25,553 nucleotides of DNA from a virus. The notes beneath the pieces were generated by a model that saw only the letters and a list, made by a program, of their open reading frames with translations, did no database searches and was not told where the DNA came from. The stretch's first letter is position 1. Every line of letters begins with the position of its first letter. The position numbers and the translations under genes were made by a program. The DNA lies in IMG/VR virus record IMGVR_UViG_3300042549_002700, positions 1 to 25,553 of that record; one strand, given 5' to 3'. Positions 21,167 through 25,553 of this stretch are shown piece by piece.

Positions 21167-22141
21167 TTACTCGTCGTCCCAGTCGCTGACGATGTCAGCG
21201 AGCTTGGACTTCTTGGCGGGTACCGCAGTCTCCTTAGAAGGAGCCTTGCGCACTTCTGGCTCGTCGTCCTCGGCTGCCGCTGGCTTGGTCTTGGGAGCCT
21301 TGGCCTTCGGTGCTGGGGCTTCCTCTTCCTCGGCTTCAGGCTCGACCTTGGGCGCGGCCTTGGCCTGCGTCGGCTTGCCGGGGATATCCATCGGCGCTGC
21401 CTTGGGCTTGACGCCATCGGCCTGGGCAACGGTCATAACCACTGCCCGCTTGGCATCGTCGCTCTCAGCCTGCCGGGTAACAACGTCGTACTCGGCGTCC
21501 TCCAGCCAGCGCACGGGCGTGAAGAACAGCTTGGGGCTCTCGGCCTTGGTGTCGAACTTCATGCGGGTGACGATCTGCTCGGGGTTGACCGGAGGCGTCT
21601 GCGCAGCCAGGAACCGTGCATAGGCTTGCAGCGGGCGCTTGTCGCCATCTTCCTTGCCGAAGATTGAGGTCGCGGGCAGCGTAAGCTGCAGCACATCGCC
21701 GTCGGGGTTGTTGGCCAGCACCACAGCCAAGCGCTGTTGGAAGCGGCAGGCGCGGCTGTTGCCGTTGCCAGACCCTGCTTCGTTCTGGGGGCAGCCCATG
21801 CAGGTCTTGTTCTGCGGCTCCTTGAGGGAGGCGTCGGGCTTCTCGCCGTCATTGCTCCAGCAGTCCGGGCCTGCGATCTTGTCTGGGTCGTACGCACCTG
21901 CGTAGAAGATGCGGCTGACTTTGGGCGCTGCCTTGACGACAACCACATCGAGGTGACGGTCATCAATGGATGCGATCTCCTTGCCACCAGAGACAAGGCG
22001 GAACACACCGCCCTTGATGGAGATGCGCTTGGTCGAGGCACCAGCACTGCCGCCCGTCAGGGCTTTGGCAGTTTCAGACAGCTCGTTGTTGCGAGCGAAG
22101 GCGGGGACATTGGATGCGTTAAAAAGCGTGATGTTGCTCAT
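21167..22141 (-). CDS. Probable single-stranded-DNA-binding protein with a four-Cys zinc site (324 aa)
   Basis: The N-terminal 230 residues are a beta-rich domain opening with KRISIKGGVFRLVSGGKEIA, a block typical of large phage proteins annotated as SSB-like. Four cysteines (94, 114, 117, 132; C-x19-C-x2-C-x14-C) probably bind zinc, as in T4 gp32-type SSBs, although the fold is not the same by sequence. Residues about 245-305 are Lys/Ala/Glu/Pro-rich linker. The protein ends in an acidic tip (SDWDDE), the usual SSB tail used to dock partner replication proteins. It follows the 136-residue gene by seven bases and shares its transcript. There is no strong ribosome site before the ATG. The SSB role rests on tail, zinc site and neighbours, and is probable rather than proven. 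Confidence 0.6.
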   Translation of the reverse strand: MSNITLFNASNVPAFARNNELSETAKALTGGSAGASTKRISIKGGVFRLVSGGKEIASIDDRHLDVVVVKAAPKVSRIFYAGAYDPDKIAGPDCWSNDGEKPDASLKEPQNKTCMGCPQNEAGSGNGNSRACRFQQRLAVVLANNPDGDVLQLTLPATSIFGKEDGDKRPLQAYARFLAAQTPPVNPEQIVTRMKFDTKAESPKLFFTPVRWLEDAEYDVVTRQAESDDAKRAVVMTVAQADGVKPKAAPMDIPGKPTQAKAAPKVEPEAEEEEAPAPKAKAPKTKPAAAEDDEPEVRKAPSKETAVPAKKSKLADIVSDWDDE

Positions 22142-22148
22142 GGTTAAC

Positions 22149-22559
22149 TCACTTGGACTTGGTTACACGAATTTCGAACTCGGTGTGCGAGTTCAGACCT
22201 GGGGGTACGACCCCTGGGTTCTCTTCCAGAAAGGTCGCCATGTTCGACTGGGCGATGCGCTTTTCCAGCAGGTCAACGACTTGGTGGTCAAGAATGAACT
22301 TCTTGAACGAGTCCCAGTCCTGCGTGTTGTAGCGCGTCTTGGTCGAGAGGGAGACCGTCCCGTAGGAGGTGTTGACAGACTTCAGGCCGAGCGCCTTCAT
22401 CTTGTCTTTGATGGCAAAGCGCACCTCGTCTTGCTGAGCCTTGAGCTGCTCCACCGCAGTGTCGTACTCTTTGGTCAGCGCGTCGATGCGCGACTTGATC
22501 TTGGTATGTATCTTCACGAGGAGGTCGATTGGGACCACCTCATCTTCAGTTTCCGTCAT
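22149..22559 (-). CDS. Conserved phage protein with N-terminal coiled coil (136 aa)
   Basis: Residues about 14-58 form a coiled coil (KIKSRIDALTKEYDTAVEQL, then KAQQDEVRFAIKDKMKALG). They are followed by a compact domain (SVNTSYGTVSLSTKTRYNTQ, DWDSFKKFILDHQ) and a polar end (HTEFEIRVTKSK). The helical-hairpin-plus-small-domain layout recalls Gam-type and other DNA-end or nuclease-modulating phage proteins, but I cannot show homology. An AGGAGA site lies six bases before the ATG, in a leader (GGAGAAAGCACATG) almost the same as that of the helicase gene. It sits directly before the SSB-like gene, so a role in recombination or replication is a guess from context. Confidence 0.55.
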   Translation of the reverse strand: MTETEDEVVPIDLLVKIHTKIKSRIDALTKEYDTAVEQLKAQQDEVRFAIKDKMKALGLKSVNTSYGTVSLSTKTRYNTQDWDSFKKFILDHQVVDLLEKRIAQSNMATFLEENPGVVPPGLNSHTEFEIRVTKSK

Positions 22560-22593
22560 GTGCTTTCTCCTGTTGTTTTGTCAAGCGTTGGAC

Positions 22594-22621
22594 AGTTTAC
22601 ACGGGTTTTTGGCTTTTGCAA
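22594..22621 (-). promoter_or_regulatory. Possible sigma70-type promoter before the 136-aa/SSB genes
   Basis: On the - strand, TTGCAA (22621-22616) and TAAACT (22599-22594) are 16 bases apart and match the bacterial -35 and -10 consensus partly. The start point would fall about 30 bases before the 136-residue gene. It lies just after the inserted HNH/AP2 gene, where a fresh promoter would be useful. The matches are modest. Confidence 0.3.
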
Positions 22622-22631
22622 GTGCCTCCTT

Positions 22632-23138
22632 TCATGTCTTTGGTGCGTGGGTGTGTAGGCGCTTTTCTGCGGCTTTGCGTGCCGTTACTGCTTGTTGCAC
22701 ACTGCTAAAAAACCCAACAAGGATTACTCTGTTCTCGTGCTGTATGCGCACGCGCCACATGTTTCTGCGGGCGTACCAGCCCACACCTTTGTGCCCACTG
22801 GCGTTGTTTCTGTACACCTGTTTGTTTTGGTTACTTTGTCCGTCTGATACCACGCGTAAGTTGGCAAGACGGTTGTTTGACGGGTTCCTGTCTTTGTGGT
22901 CGATCAGCCCCGCAGGATCAACGCCGTAAGCGTACGCCCAGGCAAGCCTGTGTGCTTTGTAGCTCTTGCCATGCAACCCGATGTACACGTAGCCAGACTT
23001 ATGTAGCCAGCCTGCACGGTCCCCGGCGCGTACAGTGCCCTTACTAATGCGCCACGTAAATAACCCGCTGTTGGGGTCGTAGTCAAGTAGCGTGTGCAGC
23101 GCTGACTGTGTCGGCAGCGATATAATTTTTCGAGTCAT
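22632..23138 (-). CDS. HNH endonuclease with C-terminal AP2 DNA-binding domain, homing-type (168 aa)
   Basis: A free-standing mobile endonuclease of the kind that inserts between phage genes. The N-terminus (LDYDPNSGLFTWR) and the core (YKAHRLAWAYAYG, then LIDHKDRNPSNNRLANLRVV) form an HNH_3-type nuclease, with Asp80-His81, Asn89 and Asn93 as active-site residues. Residues about 112-160 (SGHKGVGWYARRNMWRVRI, then FFSSVQQAVTARKAAEKRL) are an AP2 domain that contacts DNA. It looks intact and full length. It interrupts the otherwise closely packed replication genes, with gaps of about 65-72 bases on each side instead of overlaps, which fits a late insertion. A GAAAGG ribosome site precedes the ATG. 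It probably has no part in phage replication itself. Confidence 0.85.
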   Translation of the reverse strand: MTRKIISLPTQSALHTLLDYDPNSGLFTWRISKGTVRAGDRAGWLHKSGYVYIGLHGKSYKAHRLAWAYAYGVDPAGLIDHKDRNPSNNRLANLRVVSDGQSNQNKQVYRNNASGHKGVGWYARRNMWRVRIQHENRVILVGFFSSVQQAVTARKAAEKRLHTHAPKT

Positions 23139-23163
23139 ACGAAGCGCCTTTCGTGTTGATTAG

Positions 23164-23196
23164 AAGCCCTGTGCGCATTCCCGTGCCACAGGGCTT
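23164..23196 (-). terminator. Strong hairpin between helicase and HNH/AP2 genes
   Basis: AAGCCCTGTG at 23164-23173 pairs perfectly with CACAGGGCTT at 23187-23196. The stem extends inward through GCA/TGC past a one-base bulge and leaves a 6-base loop. It lies eight bases after the helicase stop on the - strand. Only TCTAAT follows on that strand, so U-tract support is weak. It may end, slow or protect the helicase transcript, or mark the homing-gene insertion site. Confidence 0.45.
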
Positions 23197-23203
23197 TGCC
23201 ATT

Positions 23204-24763
23204 CTAGCTTTTGATCTCGGCCTCAAACATGGCAGTGAGCATGTCGTTGTCAGTGACGCGAGCCGTCAGTGCCTTGAACATCTTGCGCTCGATGGGCGAG
23301 CCTTGGATGTGCACCACGGTGACCTTGTCGCTGTTCTGGCCCTTGCGATCAGCCCGAGCGATGCATTGTATGTACTGCTCCACGGACATCAAGGGGCCGT
23401 AGAACACCACGGTGTCAGCAGCAGTCAGGGTAATCCCGTGTGCAGTTGCCTGCGGCTGCATGATAAGCAGCCGGGGGTCGGGCTGCGTTTGAAAGCGCTG
23501 GATGATGTCGGCGCGTTTGGTTGCACTCACACCGCCGTGGATGACCTCGGCCTTCAAACCCTTTTTGGTCAGGTGCGTGTGGATGGCGTCGATGGTTGAG
23601 CGAAACATCGCAAAGACGATGACCTTGCGATTCGTCTCCTCCAAAATCTCCTCCAGCACGCCCAGGCGCGGGGCAGCATCGAACTCAACAACTTCCTTGG
23701 AGTCTGTGTAGGCCGCGCCGCACGAAATCTGCAGCAACTTGCTCACACCAGCAGCGGCGTTGACAGCGGTAATGGTCTCTCCTGCGGCGTGGGCCAGCAT
23801 CTGATCTTTGAGCAAGTTGTAGTACTTGGTCTGCTGCGGCGTGAGCGGCACCTCGCGCACCATCGTCATGACCGGCGGCAGGTCCAGGCACTGCTCCTTG
23901 GTGAACCTGATCGCGGGCTGCAGCGCGTTGAACACATCGTCCTTGGCTGTGGCCTTGGGTGCCCACTTGAACATGGTCACCTTGTACATGACCTGATCGC
24001 GCCACGCTGTTTGGAACTGCGGCACCCCCTGCGGGTTGACCAGCTTGGCCAGCCCGTACGCATCAGCAGGCGACTGCGATGCGGGTGTCCCCGTCATCAT
24101 CCACAGGTACGTGTCGGGCTTGATGATGGACTTGAGCGTCTTCCACCGCTTGGTGGTCATGGTCTTGTATGCGTTGGCCTCATCGACGATGACAAGGTCG
24201 AACCTGCCGTCTGCGTTGATCTCATCTGCGATCAGGTTAAGCCCGTCGTAGTTGCAGATCACAAACTCGTAGTCCGACTGAATCATCTCGATGCGCTTGG
24301 CAGCTTGCGCGTGGTGCGCGACGATGGCCGAGCGATGGATGATTGAGTTGTTAAGGTCGCTCATCCACGCCGCGTGCATGATCGACAGTGGGCACAGGAT
24401 CAAAGCGCGGCGCACAAGGCCCCGGCTCATCAGGTAGTCCGCTGCCCACAGCGCTGACAGTGTTTTGCCCGTGCCGGGATCGTTGAACACAAACGCCTTG
24501 CGGTGGACCGTCAGGAACGAGGCAGTATCGACTTGGTGCGCCATAGGCTTGTAGCGCCCTGGCCAGTTGTAGCGGCGCGTGATGGGCGAGGGCACATCTT
24601 TGACGCCCAGGTTGCGCAGCACCCGCACCTCTTCAAGCCCCCAGTACACCGCGACCTTGTACGTGTCGCCCTCTCGGGCAAGAATCTTGTGCTTGGGGAT
24701 TAAGTTGTATCTCTGCGGGTTGCGCGTTCGAAAGACAAGCGCCTTGTCCTCTACTATCTCCAT
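23204..24763 (-). CDS. SNF2-like superfamily 2 helicase (519 aa)
   Basis: A DNA-dependent ATPase/helicase. Residues about 68-130 hold the Q-like motif KPMAHQ and Walker A NDPGTGKT with Lys100. Motif II is VDEAN (DEAN at 194-197) and motif III is TGTPAS (224-229). The second half has VIVFAMFRSTIDAIHTHL and VIHGGVSATKRADIIQRF. Motif V/VI follows with ATAHGITLTAADTVVFYGP and IQCIARADRKGQ, the QxxxRxxRxGQ hallmark of SNF2-type proteins. I chose the ATG at 24763 because it is preceded by AAGGAGA; the in-frame extension to 24823 adds a low-complexity, Ser/Thr-rich stretch that does not look like protein of this family. It is probably used in phage replication or recombination together with the nearby exonuclease. 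Confidence 0.88.
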   Translation of the reverse strand: MEIVEDKALVFRTRNPQRYNLIPKHKILAREGDTYKVAVYWGLEEVRVLRNLGVKDVPSPITRRYNWPGRYKPMAHQVDTASFLTVHRKAFVFNDPGTGKTLSALWAADYLMSRGLVRRALILCPLSIMHAAWMSDLNNSIIHRSAIVAHHAQAAKRIEMIQSDYEFVICNYDGLNLIADEINADGRFDLVIVDEANAYKTMTTKRWKTLKSIIKPDTYLWMMTGTPASQSPADAYGLAKLVNPQGVPQFQTAWRDQVMYKVTMFKWAPKATAKDDVFNALQPAIRFTKEQCLDLPPVMTMVREVPLTPQQTKYYNLLKDQMLAHAAGETITAVNAAAGVSKLLQISCGAAYTDSKEVVEFDAAPRLGVLEEILEETNRKVIVFAMFRSTIDAIHTHLTKKGLKAEVIHGGVSATKRADIIQRFQTQPDPRLLIMQPQATAHGITLTAADTVVFYGPLMSVEQYIQCIARADRKGQNSDKVTVVHIQGSPIERKMFKALTARVTDNDMLTAMFEAEIKS

Positions 24764-24782
24764 CTGCTTTCTCCTTGTGTTT

Positions 24783-25046
24783 TTAAAACCGCTCGTTGAA
24801 GAACTCGTTGACCGCGTCTTCAAACTCCTTGAGGCTGAACCTGCCGCCTTCGCCGTCGCTGGGCCCGCTGCTGCGCATGATGATTAACTCATCGCCAGAG
24901 CGGCACAGTTGAAAGCTGTCGAGGAACAAGACGCTGGGCGCTTGCCTTCGCGCCTCGTTCCACACAAACACGGCGTTGTTCATGCCGATGAGCTTTTGCT
25001 CTGCGGCAGACAGCTTGGCCCACCAGTCGTCAAACGATCCAATCAC
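24783..25046 (-). CDS. Unknown small protein, GTG start (87 aa)
   Basis: A small acidic protein. Its N-terminal FDDWWAKLSAAEQKLIGMNNA looks helical, the centre SVLFLDSFQL is beta-like, and the tail FSLKEFEDAVNEFFNERF is amphipathic. No known motif is recognised. The start codon is GTG, overlapping the upstream HNH-type gene's TGA as GTGA, and is supported by an AGGAGA site six bases before it. It ends 20 bases before the helicase start, so it belongs to the same run of recombination genes. Confidence 0.6.
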   Translation of the reverse strand: MIGSFDDWWAKLSAAEQKLIGMNNAVFVWNEARRQAPSVLFLDSFQLCRSGDELIIMRSSGPSDGEGGRFSLKEFEDAVNEFFNERF

Positions 25047-25279
25047 TTGTTGTCTCCTTGGTTGGCGCTCTTGCTGCGCAGCCGCAGGTTGCCCGGCGAT
25101 GTCTTGCCGCCCTTGCGAAGCGGCACCTTGTGGTCGATGTCTTTGCCTGCGCGGTCGATGCCCTTCTTGTCGTAGAGCCTGCGAGCTTTCTGCCGCTCCA
25201 GTTGGTCTTCGGTCTCGCCAGTTTTCTTTTGCAGTTTGTAGGCGTGCTTGTAATCACGCTTGCCGTTTACTTGCGTCAT
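25043..25279 (-). CDS. Small HNH-type nuclease-like protein (78 aa)
   Basis: Almost all of the protein is Lys/Arg-rich. It carries the core IDHKVPLRKGGKTSPGNLRL, where Asp-His and the later Asn match HNH nucleases. The usual third catalytic His is replaced by polar residues in SKSANQGDN, and no zinc cysteines are present. It therefore fits a minimal HNN-type HNH protein, perhaps acting on the phage's own DNA or in packaging-like cleavage; activity is uncertain. I prefer the ATG at 25279, with GAGGG before it. A GTG at 25285 overlaps the previous stop as GTGA and would add two residues. Confidence 0.65.
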   Translation of the reverse strand: MTQVNGKRDYKHAYKLQKKTGETEDQLERQKARRLYDKKGIDRAGKDIDHKVPLRKGGKTSPGNLRLRSKSANQGDNK

Positions 25280-25281
25280 GG

Positions 25282-25553
25282 TCACCCTCTCTTTCGGTTA
25301 TGTTCACACGTTGCCACAGGACACCAGCCGCAAAGCGGTGTCGGTTTGGGGTTCCACACCCCGCTTGAATGCGCCTGCTCGATGCGGGCTACACGCTGGC
25401 GGTAGTCCCACCAGTACTCCTCGGTCTCGCCCACCATGAAGCTGGCCTTGGCGATGTCTTCCTTGACCACGAACAGCAGCGCCCCAGAGACGCGCCGGAT
25501 GTGGGGGAAGTGGGCGAACACCATCAGCGCCATGAGCTTGAGCTGCTCGCGGT
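25282..25553 (-). CDS. C-terminal part of a PD-(D/E)XK (Cas4/RecB-like) exonuclease (partial)
   Basis: The frame is open to the window edge and ends with TGA at 25282. The visible 90 residues include LKLMALMVFAHFPHIRRVSG, then ALLFVVKEDIAKASF and a cysteine-bearing end, PLCGWCPVATCEHNRKR. This pattern is what the C-terminal part of phage PD-(D/E)XK-type exonucleases looks like, where the cysteines may hold an iron-sulfur or zinc site. The nuclease core with the active-site Asp, Glu and Lys lies outside the window, so the assignment rests on the tail alone. As the first visible gene of the - strand run, it would work with the HNH-type protein and helicase in recombination. Confidence 0.6.
   Translation of the reverse strand, partial: REQLKLMALMVFAHFPHIRRVSGALLFVVKEDIAKASFMVGETEEYWWDYRQRVARIEQAHSSGVWNPKPTPLCGWCPVATCEHNRKRG

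Noticed and set aside
24764-24823. Longer start for the SNF2-like helicase
   Set aside because: The added 20 residues overlap the end of the 87-residue gene and are Ser/Thr-rich; the ATG at 24763 has AAGGAGA in front.
1-25553. tRNA genes, CRISPR arrays, insertion sequences, integrase or att sites
   Set aside because: I looked on both strands and saw no cloverleaf, spaced repeats, transposase motifs or flanking terminal repeats.

Overview
The window is a piece of a tailed double-stranded DNA phage (Caudoviricetes), probably a short-tailed (podovirus-like) phage of a Gram-negative host. It is GC-rich by eye, packed almost end to end with genes, and has no tRNA, rRNA, CRISPR or insertion sequence that I can see. 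The host type and short tail are inferred: there is no tape-measure or sheath gene here, and one virion protein is gigantic. No integrase or lysogeny gene is in view.

Layout. Bases 1-17500 are read from the + strand: the tail end of a small holin-like membrane protein, a GH108 endolysin, a large beta-rich tail-hub/nozzle-like protein, and a run of Ala/Gly/Gln-rich probable virion proteins. The run ends in one 2842-residue 'polyvalent' protein that carries a zinc metallopeptidase motif (HELVH) and an LPD38-like C-terminal region. This is the lysis and late structural side.

Bases 17486-25553 are read from the - strand. In the order of transcription they encode: a PD-(D/E)XK exonuclease (cut by the window edge), a small HNH-type protein, an unknown 87-residue protein, an SNF2-like helicase, an inserted HNH/AP2 homing-endonuclease-like gene, an unknown coiled-coil protein, a zinc-containing single-strand-DNA-binding-like protein with an acidic tail, a helix-turn-helix regulator, a small 42-50-residue protein, an archaeo-eukaryotic-type primase fused to a DUF927-like helicase, and a 68-residue protein. 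This is the replication and recombination module.

The two modules converge tail to tail, with a 15-base overlap of the last genes. Two perfect hairpins lie just inside the - strand gene at this junction. The least understood parts are the giant polyvalent protein and its hairpin-preceded, Shine-Dalgarno-poor start, the doubly repetitive 770-residue protein, and the structured convergent boundary. A perfect inverted repeat in front of the HTH gene is a plausible operator.
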